From positions 1 to 38,620 of the forward strand of contig JAISKM010000013.1 in assembly GCA_031261285.1 (NCBI GenBank): DNA of 38,620 nt, read 5' to 3'. This document shows positions 14,823 through 22,182 of this stretch, piece after piece. Numbering within the stretch: position 1 is the first letter of the stretch; each line of letters begins with the position of its first letter. The notes beneath the pieces were generated by a model. That model saw only the letters and a list, made by a program, of their open reading frames with translations, was not told where the DNA came from and did no database searches. This DNA comes from Candidatus Symbiothrix sp. GTDB lineage: Bacteria; Bacteroidota; Bacteroidia; Bacteroidales; Azobacteroidaceae. A program made the translations under genes and the position numbers.

Positions 14823-14862
14823 AAGAGTTAAGGATGTTGGAGAAATTAAAGGAGTTGGAGGA
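14767..14862. repeat. GTTAGAGAAGTTAAAGGA degenerate tandem repeat
   Basis: Units such as GAAGTTAAAGGAGTTAGA and GAAATTAAAGGAGTTGGA repeat across the DUF1599 stop codon into the spacer before the DoxX-like gene. The array determines the last residues of the DUF1599 protein. Confidence 0.7.
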
Positions 14863-14868
14863 TTGAAG

Positions 14869-16074
14869 ATGATGAAAGTTAAAAGAATTGTTGTTGAATG
14901 TTGTCGAGTGCTTTTGGGACTCGTATTCGTATTTTCAGGTTTTGTGAAAGCGGTTGACCCGTTGGGTACAGCTTATAAAATTCACGATTATTTGGAGGCT
15001 TGGGGACTTTCGAGTTTCTATTTTTTGGATTTGCCGGTTTCTATCGTGCAATCCGTTGTGGAATTTACGTTGGGCGTACTTCTGTTGTTGGGCGTTTACC
15101 GCAAGTATGCCAGTCTGCTGCTTTTGCTGATTATGTGCTTTATGACTCCTCTGACGTTGTATGTGGCACTTTACAATCCGGTTTCGGACTGTGGTTGTTT
15201 CGGCGATGCCCTGCTGTTAACGAATTGGCAAACATTTTATAAAAATATCGTCCTGTTGATTGCTGCAATCATTGTTGTTTGGAGCAACTGTCATTGCGGA
15301 CGTGCCCCGCAATCTCCCCCTAAGAAAGGCGTATCTGTCAGGGCGTTGTGGACAGCGATTATTACTGTGCTGTTAATCACCGGATTAACACTGTATTGCC
15401 TTGTGTATCTGCCGATTATAGATTTTCGCCCGTATAAAATCGGCAACAACATTAAGGAATTGAGTATCATTCCCGAAGGTGCGCCGAGCGATGAATACGA
15501 AACAACGCTGATTTACGCGAAAGACGGTGTAGCACAGAAATTTACAATGGAAAATTACCCGAAAGAGGGGAGTGGCTGGGAGTTTGTGGACTCTGAAATC
15601 AAATTGGTGAAAAAAGGCTACGAACCGCCGATTCATAATTTCACGATTACGACCGGAGAATTACCAATTATTGATCCTCGTACGCCGGATAGCACATATC
15701 AGGTACAGGCAGGCATAGATGTCACCGAGCAGATACTGGATTATCCGGGCTATACCTTTTTAGTGATTGCACACAAATTGGAAAATGCAGCTAAGTCCGG
15801 TGCCCCTCGATTAAATGAAATAGCTAATTACGCGATTCAGAACGGTCATCATTTTCTCGGCTTAACGGCTTCTTTGCCGAAACAAATTGCTGATTGGTCG
15901 ACACAAACAAAGACACTTTATCCGTTTTGCACCACAGACGACATCACATTAAAAACGATTGTTCGTTCCAATCCGGGCTTAGTGTTGATGCACAACGCCA
16001 CAATCATCGGCAAATGGTCGCACAACAATCTGCCGGGCGAAAAAGAATTAAACAAACTAACAAAAAACATATAA
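14869..16074 (+). CDS. DoxX-family membrane protein, BT_3928-like
   Basis: A 401-residue protein with two parts. The N-terminal part (about 1-180) is a DoxX-like four-helix domain: LLGLVFVFSGFVKAVDPLGT, helices near 45-70, 78-100 and 117-137, and the DCGCFGDAL cysteine motif typical of MauE/DoxX relatives. The C-terminal extracytoplasmic region (about 185-401) is family-specific and ends with a thioredoxin-like LVLMHNATIIGKWSHNNLP. A role in redox or thiol handling is inference. Residues about 141-154 (CHCGRAPQSPPKKG) between membrane segments are encoded by an ATTGCGG palindromic element. The start is ATG 14869 in preference to TTG 14863. It ends 6 nt before tpiA. Confidence 0.85.
   Translation: MMKVKRIVVECCRVLLGLVFVFSGFVKAVDPLGTAYKIHDYLEAWGLSSFYFLDLPVSIVQSVVEFTLGVLLLLGVYRKYASLLLLLIMCFMTPLTLYVALYNPVSDCGCFGDALLLTNWQTFYKNIVLLIAAIIVVWSNCHCGRAPQSPPKKGVSVRALWTAIITVLLITGLTLYCLVYLPIIDFRPYKIGNNIKELSIIPEGAPSDEYETTLIYAKDGVAQKFTMENYPKEGSGWEFVDSEIKLVKKGYEPPIHNFTITTGELPIIDPRTPDSTYQVQAGIDVTEQILDYPGYTFLVIAHKLENAAKSGAPRLNEIANYAIQNGHHFLGLTASLPKQIADWSTQTKTLYPFCTTDDITLKTIVRSNPGLVLMHNATIIGKWSHNNLPGEKELNKLTKNI
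15292..15328. repeat. ATTGCGG palindromic element in frame in the DoxX-like gene
   Basis: ATTGCGG (15293-15299), a short loop, CCGCAAT (15307-15313), then CTCCCCCTAAGAAAGG. The same core occurs at 2525, 17594, 27323, 30228, 37022 and 38519. It is translated here as an inter-helix linker. Confidence 0.8.
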
Positions 16075-16080
16075 AAGAAA

Positions 16081-16836
16081 ATGAGAAAAAACATTGTAGC
16101 AGGTAACTGGAAAATGAATAAAAACCTGCAAGAAGGTCTTGACTTGGTAAAAGATTTGCAAACTGCGCTTTTTAGCAAAAAAGTGAAATGCGACGTGGTG
16201 GTCTGTACACCATTTATTCACTTGGGAGCTGTCAACGGAATGATTGATAAAACCAAAGTGAAATTAGGTGCGCAAAACTGCGCCGATAAAGTTTCAGGAG
16301 CCTACACGGGTGAAATTTCTGCCGAAATGGTAGCATCTACGGGTGCAAAATATGTAATTTTGGGTCACTCCGAACGCCGCGCTTACTACGGCGAAACGAA
16401 TGATATGTTGAAAGAAAAAGTGCAATTGGCGTTGGCAAACAATCTGACCCCGATTTTCTGTATCGGCGAAGTATTGGGCGAACGCGAAGCCGGTCAACAA
16501 AACACCGTCGTGAAAAAACAAATCGAAGAAGGCTTATTCGCCCTCTCAGCTGAAGATTTTGGCAAGATCGTGTTGGCTTACGAACCCGTTTGGGCAATCG
16601 GTACCGGCAAAACGGCAACGTCTGATCAAGCACAAGAAATGCACGCATTCATCCGCCAAACAGTGGCAGCAAAATACGGTCAAGCAGTAGCTGATGCAAC
16701 CTCCATCCTCTACGGTGGTAGCTGCAACGCCGCCAACGCCAAAGAATTATTTGCAAATCCCGACGTAGACGGCGGTCTGATCGGCGGTGCCTCCCTAAAA
16801 GTAGACACCTTCATGCCAATCGTAGAAGCATTCTAA
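16081..16836 (+). CDS. tpiA: Triosephosphate isomerase
   Basis: A 251-residue glycolytic (beta-alpha)8 enzyme that interconverts dihydroxyacetone phosphate and glyceraldehyde 3-phosphate. The catalytic residues are visible: N9/K11 in GNWKMN, H96 in LGHSERR, E168 in [11 protein letters not shown] (followed by loop 6), and the phosphate loop GGASLK at the end. Length is normal and there is no insertion. It follows the DoxX-like gene by 6 nt and is followed by a heptamer hairpin array. Confidence 0.97.
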   Translation: MRKNIVAGNWKMNKNLQEGLDLVKDLQTALFSKKVKCDVVVCTPFIHLGAVNGMIDKTKVKLGAQNCADKVSGAYTGEISAEMVASTGAKYVILGHSERRAYYGETNDMLKEKVQLALANNLTPIFCIGEVLGEREAGQQNTVVKKQIEEGLFALSAEDFGKIVLAYEPVWAIGTGKTATSDQAQEMHAFIRQTVAAKYGQAVADATSILYGGSCNAANAKELFANPDVDGGLIGGASLKVDTFMPIVEAF

Positions 16837-16839
16837 TCA

Positions 16840-16925
16840 ATGGTTAATTGTTAATTGTTAATGGTTAATTATCTCAATAATATGGTAACTAACCATTAAC
16901 CATTAACCATTAACCATTAACAATT
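16840..16925. repeat. Inverted pair of TTAATGG/TTAATTG heptamer arrays
   Basis: The left half has TTAATTG/TTAATGG units, the right half TTAACCA units, with a centre near 16875-16890. It forms a potential long snapback hairpin between tpiA and the SPOR gene, closely like the one at 8776-8865. Confidence 0.75.
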
Positions 16926-16934
16926 GATTGTATT

Positions 16935-17588
16935 ATGGATAGAAAAATTTGTTTTTTGATTGCCTTTTCTTTGATGCTTTGCGCCTCAGTGCAGGCACAA
17001 ACCATCATCGAAGATTTGGAAGGACAGACGTTAGCCACGGATGGCCGGATTCGCATTGATGCCGATCCGAGTGTCGATGCTTTGATTGGTCGCGCAAGCG
17101 ATAACGCGGTCGCGCAAAGTAAAGCCAATGCAGCAGCAATAACTGCGGCTGTAGCAACAGCGGCGGAGACTACGATTGCTCCTCCTGCTGCTCATGCGAC
17201 CACCCATCCGGCTCCTGCCAAGCCCACTTCCACTTCGTCCGGCAATACAACGGTTGTAGATGCCGCCGCCGGTGGCACTGTTTCCTCTTTACCGGAGGGA
17301 GATTACGTGATTGCCGCAGGCTATCGTGTGCAGATTTATTTCGGTAACGACCCGAAAAAAGCCCGTGCAGAAGCGCAGTACCGGCAATCGGCTGTTAAAA
17401 ATAAATTTTCGACTATTGGAACCTATTTGACCTACAATTCACCCAATTTCAAAGTGACGGTGGGCGATTTTCCGACACGTGAGGAGGCGGAACTATTTAA
17501 ACAGTTGCTAATCAAGTCGTTTGCATTTGGTCGCGAATCGTTTATCGTGCCCGCAAAAATAAAATATGTTGTTCCAAAAGTAGAATAA
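16935..17588 (+). CDS. Exported SPOR-domain protein
   Basis: A 217-residue protein with a signal peptide (about 1-22, ending SVQAQ), a linker rich in Ala, Pro and Thr (about 60-120), and a C-terminal SPOR domain (about 127-210: YRVQIYFGNDPKKARAEA, YLTYNSPNFKVTVGDFPTRE, EAELFKQLL). SPOR domains bind denuded peptidoglycan, often at division sites, so a cell-wall role is likely. The start is ATG 16935. It precedes folE with an ATTGCGG-type element in the spacer. Confidence 0.88.
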   Translation: MDRKICFLIAFSLMLCASVQAQTIIEDLEGQTLATDGRIRIDADPSVDALIGRASDNAVAQSKANAAAITAAVATAAETTIAPPAAHATTHPAPAKPTSTSSGNTTVVDAAAGGTVSSLPEGDYVIAAGYRVQIYFGNDPKKARAEAQYRQSAVKNKFSTIGTYLTYNSPNFKVTVGDFPTREEAELFKQLLIKSFAFGRESFIVPAKIKYVVPKVE

Positions 17589-17593
17589 ATGAG

Positions 17594-17655
17594 TGTCATT
17601 GCGGAACGACGAAGTCGTGCCTGTCCTGAACTTAATTCGGGAATCCGCAAACCCC
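17594..17655. repeat. ATTGCGG-type palindromic element in the folE leader
   Basis: GTCATTGCGGAACGACGAAG opens the element and AATCCGCAA closes it, with an inner CGACGAAGTCG palindrome. It is non-coding and fills most of the SPOR-folE spacer. Confidence 0.7.
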
Positions 17656-17671
17656 TAAAATAAGAAACCGA

Positions 17672-18232
17672 ATGGAGGAAAAAATAAAAGAATTGGCGTT
17701 TCATTATTCGGAAATATTGAAATTGCTGGGCGAAGACCCAACGCGCGAAGGACTGCAGAAAACACCCGAACGCGTAGCGAAATCCATGCTGTTTTTGACC
17801 AAAGGTTATGAGCAAAAACCGTCTGAAATTTTATCCTCAGCCATTTTTATGGAGGATTACAAGCAGATGGTTATTGTGAAGGACATTGACTTTTATTCGA
17901 TGTGTGAGCATCACCTGTTGCCCTTTTTCGGCAAAGTGCACGTGGCATACATCCCCAATCACGCCATCACCGGACTGAGCAAAATCCCCCGCATCGTCGA
18001 GGTTTTTGCCCGTCGCTTACAAGTACAAGAACGGATGACGACCCAAATTAAAAACTGTATCCAACAGACACTCAACCCCTTAGGCGTAATGGTCGTCATC
18101 GAAGCGCAACACCTGTGCATGCAGATGCGTGGCGTCGAAAAACAAAATTCCATCACCACCACGTCCGATTTTACCGGCATTTTTGAAGCTGCTAAGACGC
18201 GAGAAGAATTTATCAAATTGATTAGACCCTAA
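17672..18232 (+). CDS. folE: GTP cyclohydrolase I
   Basis: A 186-residue enzyme that converts GTP to dihydroneopterin triphosphate, the first step of folate synthesis; it forms a decamer. The zinc and catalytic motif [18 protein letters not shown] is followed by [20 protein letters not shown], and the second zinc Cys is in [12 protein letters not shown]. The N-terminal [17 protein letters not shown] is typical. Length is normal for the short bacterial form. It converges on the serine acetyltransferase gene. Confidence 0.96.
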   Translation: MEEKIKELAFHYSEILKLLGEDPTREGLQKTPERVAKSMLFLTKGYEQKPSEILSSAIFMEDYKQMVIVKDIDFYSMCEHHLLPFFGKVHVAYIPNHAITGLSKIPRIVEVFARRLQVQERMTTQIKNCIQQTLNPLGVMVVIEAQHLCMQMRGVEKQNSITTTSDFTGIFEAAKTREEFIKLIRP

Positions 18233-18233
18233 A

Positions 18234-18251
18234 ATTAACCATTAACCATTA
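18234..18251. repeat. TTAACCA heptamer repeat
   Basis: Two and a half TTAACCA units fill the 22-nt gap between the converging folE and serine acetyltransferase genes. Confidence 0.6.
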
Positions 18252-18254
18252 ATT

Positions 18255-19127
18255 TCAAATTCCCAAGCCATCCATAAACGAAGATACGGCTTTTTTCTGA
18301 ACGATATGTGAATGAGGAGGCACGCTGTAGACCTGCCAGACGTTGCCGCCAATAACGGAATCATGTCCAATAGTGATGCGTCCTAAAATGGTGGAATTGG
18401 AATAAATAATTACATGGTCTTCAATGACCGGATGGCGCGGCACGTTCATCGCTAAGCCGTTGCTATCAAAAATAAAACCTTTGGCACCGAGCGTCACACC
18501 TTGATACAGCCGGACGTGATTGCCGATCACGCACGTTTCGCCAATCACAACACCTGTGCCGTGGTCGATGCTGAAATAGTCGCCGATTTTTGCGCCCGGA
18601 TGAATGTCGATACCCGTGGCAGAGTGCGCCAGTTCGGTCATGATACGTGGCAATAGCGGGATGTCCATCAGCAGCAGTTCGTGCGCCATGCGGTAATGCA
18701 CCATCGCCAAAATGGCAGGATAGCAAAATATGACCTCGCTGCAATCAGTTGCCGCCGGGTCGCTATCGAGCACCGCTTTCACATCGGTCGCCAGCAATCG
18801 CTTTATTTCCGGCAGTTTGTTCATGAACGCAAGCGTCAAATCTATTGCTGTTTGCTTGCCTGTTGATTCGTCGCCATTATATAAACAGCTGTATATCTGC
18901 GTGTTAAGAAGCGTATAAAGGCGCTCCAAAGATTTTTCTACACCGCCGTTTTTGGCGTCGCTGAAAAAAAGCGGAAAGAAAATAACAATGGCCTCGTTCA
19001 CCAACTCCTTGATGCAGTCAATGTTAGGCAACGCATGGCTCGGACGCGGAATAAACTCGCATGCCGGCGCATTATTCTGCTCCAGTTCGGAGGCAATATG
19101 TTTCAAAGAATCTGTTGGAATAATCAT
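18255..19127 (-). CDS. cysE: Serine O-acetyltransferase (CysE/EpsC type)
   Basis: A 290-residue enzyme that makes O-acetylserine for cysteine synthesis. A long alpha-helical N-terminal part (about 1-165) is followed by a left-handed beta-helix of hexapeptide repeats (about 168-270: GIDIHPGAKIGDYFSIDHG, then TGVVIGETCVIGNHVRLYQG). The catalytic His is in IDHGTG and a second in PRHPVIEDHV. The EpsC-like form with a long N-terminus is common in Bacteroidota. It begins 3 nt after the atpG stop, so it is translated from the atpG transcript, an unusual pairing. Confidence 0.92.
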   Translation of the reverse strand: MIIPTDSLKHIASELEQNNAPACEFIPRPSHALPNIDCIKELVNEAIVIFFPLFFSDAKNGGVEKSLERLYTLLNTQIYSCLYNGDESTGKQTAIDLTLAFMNKLPEIKRLLATDVKAVLDSDPAATDCSEVIFCYPAILAMVHYRMAHELLLMDIPLLPRIMTELAHSATGIDIHPGAKIGDYFSIDHGTGVVIGETCVIGNHVRLYQGVTLGAKGFIFDSNGLAMNVPRHPVIEDHVIIYSNSTILGRITIGHDSVIGGNVWQVYSVPPHSHIVQKKAVSSFMDGLGI

Positions 19128-19130
19128 AGT

Positions 19131-20018
19131 TTATTTTTGTGCTTCGGCACCGCCGATAATATCCAGCAACTCGCTGGTGATTGCTTGTTGACGCTGTTTG
19201 TTGAATTGAATCGTGAGTTCGTCCAAAATATCTTCCGCATTGTCGGTTGCCACTTGCATCGCCACCAACCGTGCCGCCTGTTCGGCAGCAGCAGAATCGG
19301 CAATGACGGCATAAATTTTACTCTGCAACGATTGAGGAATCAATGCCTGCAAAATAGTGTTCTTGTCCGGCTCAACAATGTAATCCGTCTGAATAGAATG
19401 TTGTACATCGCCGGTAACCGGTAACCGTTCACTGCTCACTGGCAAAAATTGCTCCACCGTCGGCACTTGCACCGCCGAACTTTTGAAACGGTTGTATACC
19501 AAGTCTACCTTATCAATTTTGTGCTGACGAAAATCCGCCATCAAAGCCTGTGCAATCTGTTTGGCACCGGCAAAAGTAGGCTCGTCCATCAACGGGATAT
19601 AGCTGCCTTTGAAGTCGAACGGTCGATTCAGTTTGCGACTATCGCCCTCGATTTTTTTGCCGATGGCATAAATTTCGATCGCTTCGTCGGGCAACTGTTG
19701 ATAGTGTGCCAATGTTTCTTTAAACAGTTTGAACACATTGGCATTAAAAGCGCCACACAAACTGGAATTGGACGACAAAACGACGATTGCCACGCGTTTC
19801 ACGTCGCGCACCTCCGCCAAATCGGTTTGAAATTCTGTCGAAGAAGCCAAAAAAGACTTCAAAATTTCGTCCAACTTCTGCTGGTAGGGCAGAAAACTCT
19901 CAATCCGCTTTTGGGCTTTGCGCAACTTTGCCGAAGCCACCATTTTCATGGCAGAAGTAATCTTCTTCGTCGATTTGACGGATCCGATCCGGCTCTTTAT
20001 TTCTTTTAATGAAGGCAT
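19131..20018 (-). CDS. atpG: ATP synthase F1 gamma subunit
   Basis: A 295-residue central-stalk subunit. Family ends are intact: the N-terminal MPSLKEIKSRIGSVKSTKKI with TSAMKMVASAKLRKAQ, and the C-terminal AARLVAMQVATDNAEDILDE followed by FNKQRQQAITSELLDIIGGA. A middle linker, about residues 192-203 (PVSSERLPVTGD), is encoded by the GGTAACTG-type repeat in reverse and may be an insertion. It is unusual that atpG stands alone with a cysteine-synthesis gene, while atpE-atpF-atpH lie about 7 kb away on the other strand and atpA, atpB, atpC and atpD are not in the window. Confidence 0.94.
   Translation of the reverse strand: MPSLKEIKSRIGSVKSTKKITSAMKMVASAKLRKAQKRIESFLPYQQKLDEILKSFLASSTEFQTDLAEVRDVKRVAIVVLSSNSSLCGAFNANVFKLFKETLAHYQQLPDEAIEIYAIGKKIEGDSRKLNRPFDFKGSYIPLMDEPTFAGAKQIAQALMADFRQHKIDKVDLVYNRFKSSAVQVPTVEQFLPVSSERLPVTGDVQHSIQTDYIVEPDKNTILQALIPQSLQSKIYAVIADSAAAEQAARLVAMQVATDNAEDILDELTIQFNKQRQQAITSELLDIIGGAEAQK
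19409..19443. repeat. GGTAACTG-family repeat in frame in atpG
   Basis: GGTAACCGGTAACCGTTCAC (19411-19430), with CACTGG shortly after, is a near copy of the GGTAACTGGTAACTGTTCAC run in the FISUMP genes at 37072 and 38567. Here it is read on the opposite strand. Confidence 0.7.
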
Positions 20019-20113
20019 CTTCTAATTAAAAATTAAAAATTAAAAATTACGAACGTTGTACAACGTTAGTCAATTATGGACTGCAAATGTACGACTTTTC
20101 AATTGAAAAACAA
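20019..20113 (-). promoter_or_regulatory. atpG promoter and leader with a perfect palindrome
   Basis: On the minus strand TTG (20111-20113), 19 nt, TACATTTG (20084-20091). Downstream in the leader is AACGTTGTACAACGTT (20052-20067), a perfect 16-bp palindrome that could be an operator or an RNA hairpin. An AATTTTT simple repeat (20024-20048) then reaches the ATG. The rest of the spacer up to 20359 holds no gene I can support. Confidence 0.7.
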
Positions 20114-20359
20114 AATTTTGCACATTTTGGTGCCGGTTAAAAGAATGACACAAGGCAATAACAGGCAACGCAAAACAATTCCCATCCACCTCATTACCCA
20201 ATTAAAAATGAAACGAAACGAAAAAATCGGGTCACGAGGTTTTTGGGAATTTATTAAGGTTTTCGCAAACGAGTTTAGAAAAAACGAACATGATGATCTT
20301 ATCTGCATAGCAGAAGCAAGTTATTTTTCCAAACGCCGAAGGAGTCGCTTAACCGCAAA

Positions 20360-21112
20360 TCAAATGTTTCGCACGCATCTTACACGATTGAGGTTTATTA
20401 GTTCGGCAGCGTTGTTAATGTCAAACGACGCACCATCATATGAATATCCATACCATATTGGAATCACCCCCACCGTTGATGTACTCCCCGATGGACCGGA
20501 TGTACCACCGTTTGATGTATAACTGTGTTTATGAGTGGGTAGTGCCCCAGATGCCACACCATAATTACCGAGCCAGTATGTCGCACCTTCTAACGCAACC
20601 CATGCACCATCTGTTACGGGCATATTATTCCCGGATTGTATTTCACCACGCACGCTATTAATTTCGGAATACGAAGGCAACCGCCACCATCGGGGGCACG
20701 CAACAATGCCGTTCGCGAACGTAGCACCGCTACTCGAATCAGTTGGATAGAAGCAGATGTTACCTACTTGCCAGCTCCCTTCAACGTAATCACTACAGGA
20801 CCTCGTGCCACCGCCGCCACCACCTCCGGTGCCGCTATTGCTTATCCAGTCAGTTTCACCATAGGTGTAAACCTTACGATCGTCAGTGTTAAAAACCATC
20901 ATTCCGGGCTGCAACAAATCCGGATTGTCGCTCATTTGTTCAGCCGTCACTTTAGGGAGGAGCAATCCGCCTGCGCCCTGGCTTAAGTCCAGAAGTGCTC
21001 CGGGCGTAATCGAGTCATTCACACTACCAACTGCAATCTGGGCAGTTGCCTGCAACCAATTACCGGCTACCACAAGAGCAGTAATCAGCAATACTAACAT
21101 TTTTCTTTTCAT
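20360..21112 (-). CDS. FISUMP-domain surface protein, paralogue A
   Basis: A 250-residue exported protein. The signal peptide (about 1-25, ending QATAQ) is followed by an N-terminal module shared with the paralogue at 36996 (TPGALLDLSQ ... GGLLLPKV ... PGMMVFNTDDRKVYTY), a Gly-rich linker (GTGGGGGGG), then a FISUMP-like domain with WRLPSYSEINSVRG and a closing NRVRCVRNI. FISUMP is a C-type-lectin-like family abundant in Bacteroidota and Fibrobacter; surface adhesion or binding is likely but unproven. The start is ATG 21112. Its leader of about 300 nt carries the structured RNA at 21135-21351. Confidence 0.82.
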   Translation of the reverse strand: MKRKMLVLLITALVVAGNWLQATAQIAVGSVNDSITPGALLDLSQGAGGLLLPKVTAEQMSDNPDLLQPGMMVFNTDDRKVYTYGETDWISNSGTGGGGGGGTRSCSDYVEGSWQVGNICFYPTDSSSGATFANGIVACPRWWRLPSYSEINSVRGEIQSGNNMPVTDGAWVALEGATYWLGNYGVASGALPTHKHSYTSNGGTSGPSGSTSTVGVIPIWYGYSYDGASFDINNAAELINLNRVRCVRNI

Positions 21113-21134
21113 TTGTACATAAGTTTTTTTCGCC

Positions 21135-21351
21135 TCCCTGTCCCCTCCGTTCGGCAAATTTAAACATAAAAAAAGCGCAGGAACTGTTAAATTTATCTAC
21201 GTAGAGGTATCGGAAACCCGTGTAACAGATAAAGCAACAGACCCACGCTCTATTGTATATAACAATTTATACACAAATAGAACGCAAGCATTTATTGTCC
21301 TATCACTTTGTTACACCTGAAAATTTCCGATTTTCTACGTAAAGTAATATT
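21135..21351 (-). ncRNA. Structured leader RNA, copy A (FISUMP-leader motif)
   Basis: On the minus strand, stem P1 is TACGTAG/CTACGTA (plus 21335-21341 and 21198-21204), with a conserved internal loop AAA/ACCT. P2 is ATCGGAAA/TTTCCGAT (21324-21331, 21209-21216). P3 is GTGTAACA/TGTTACAC (21309-21316, 21220-21227). P4 is GATAGGACAA/TTGCTTTATC with one mismatch (21295-21304, 21228-21237). P5 is a long hairpin starting CGTTCTAT/ATAGAGCG (21268-21284, 21246-21261). A 3' hairpin TTCCTG/CAGGGA (21178-21183, 21135-21140) is weaker. Copies at 36771 and 38101 keep the same folds with different bases. Confidence 0.85.
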
Positions 21352-21420
21352 TAAACGCTTTCGTTTAATCAAAAAGTCCTTCTATACGTCTGACGACACT
21401 TCGTTTGCATAGAATTGGCA

Positions 21421-21452
21421 CAAAGGTAAACATTATTTTTTAGATTAAACAA
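21421..21452 (-). promoter_or_regulatory. Promoter of FISUMP paralogue A
   Basis: On the minus strand TTG (21450-21452), 21 nt, TACCTTTG (21421-21428). It would start a leader of about 300 nt that contains the whole RNA motif. Confidence 0.7.
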
Positions 21453-21489
21453 CTATTTTTTAGAAAATTTCAAAATAAATTCAAAATAG

Positions 21490-21520
21490 TTTGGTAATTC
21501 CAAAATAAACCGTACCTTTG
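21490..21520 (+). promoter_or_regulatory. Promoter and putative operator of the toxin-antitoxin pair
   Basis: TTG (21491-21493), 19 nt, TACCTTTG (21513-21520). TTTGG-TAATT-CCAAA (21490-21504) is an inverted repeat overlapping the -33 region, placed as expected for an autoregulatory antitoxin site. Confidence 0.7.
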
Positions 21521-21549
21521 CAATGTAAATATAGAAAAATAAGAAAATT

Positions 21550-21759
21550 ATGAACCAGGTAGCAGGAATCACAATAGAACGTAATACTCGGGGACGTGCA
21601 AGATATGCTCGTATTGATTTGAATAAATATGGTGAACGTCTTATGCCTTTTTTAAGAGAAGTCGGTGTGACTGTAGATAAATCGCCTAATGATGAAAAAG
21701 ATGCTTTTATATATACCTCAAAAGTGAATGCATCTAAAATATTTTCAAAATATTTGTAA
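21550..21759 (+). CDS. Putative antitoxin of a MazF/PemK-like pair
   Basis: A 69-residue, mostly polar protein (MNQVAGITIERNTRGRARYA, then DLNKYGERLMPFLREVGV). I do not recognise a named DNA-binding fold. The call rests on size, position and overlap: its stop codon shares one base with the toxin start (TAATG), typical of translationally coupled antitoxin-toxin genes, and a promoter with an inverted repeat lies just upstream. The C-terminal half would be expected to wrap the toxin. Confidence 0.65.
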   Translation: MNQVAGITIERNTRGRARYARIDLNKYGERLMPFLREVGVTVDKSPNDEKDAFIYTSKVNASKIFSKYL

Positions 21760-22091
21760 TGAAATATACTCAAGGAGACATTGTTGAAATAAATTTCATG
21801 TTCCCTAATGGAACATTTAAACCGCATCCTGCAATTATCGTATCTAATAACGAATTACAAACATCGGAAGAATTTGTTTATCTTGCCTTGATTTCTTCGA
21901 AGGATTATCATCCCCAGTATTGTTTCGAATTAAATAACGAAATGCTCACTTTCCAAATGGAGAAAAAGAGTTTTGTAAAATGTCATCTGATTGTGGCAAA
22001 TATGGAAAGAGATGTATTTCGAAAATTTGGGAAAATGAAAGACCCCTATTTCTCACAAATGGTTGATAAGATTATTGCATCTATATTTTAA
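21759..22091 (+). CDS. MazF/PemK-like toxin (probable endoribonuclease)
   Basis: A 110-residue protein with the opening of the PemK/MazF SH3-like barrel: YTQGDIVEINFMFPNGTFKP, then HPAIIVSNNE, a central VYLALISSKDYHPQYCFEL, and KKSFVKCHLIVANMERDVF. Length is typical. Family members cut mRNA and are blocked by the adjacent antitoxin. The classical MazF catalytic Arg/Thr positions cannot be assigned safely by eye, so activity is inference. It is followed by two hairpins that probably end the transcript. Confidence 0.8.
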   Translation: MKYTQGDIVEINFMFPNGTFKPHPAIIVSNNELQTSEEFVYLALISSKDYHPQYCFELNNEMLTFQMEKKSFVKCHLIVANMERDVFRKFGKMKDPYFSQMVDKIIASIF

Positions 22092-22099
22092 TTTGAATA

Positions 22100-22159
22100 A
22101 TTGAGCAAAGTGCTCAATTTGAAACAACAAACCGCCCACAGATTGCTGCGGGCGGTTTG
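22100..22159. terminator. Double hairpin, bidirectional terminator
   Basis: ATTGAGCA-aag-TGCTCAAT (22100-22118) is followed by CAAACCGCCC (22128-22137) pairing with GGGCGGTTTG (22150-22159). The second is a strong GC stem flanked by A and T tracts, between the toxin gene and a converging membrane-protein gene. Confidence 0.8.
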
Positions 22160-22182
22160 AATTAGGATTTATTGAAAAGAGT

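Noticed and set aside
20076..20522. A 148-codon plus-strand reading frame in the atpG-FISUMP spacer
   Set aside because: Its first part crosses the atpG promoter region and its last 160 nt are antisense to the FISUMP C-terminus. The protein has no recognisable domain and its composition is unlike its neighbours.
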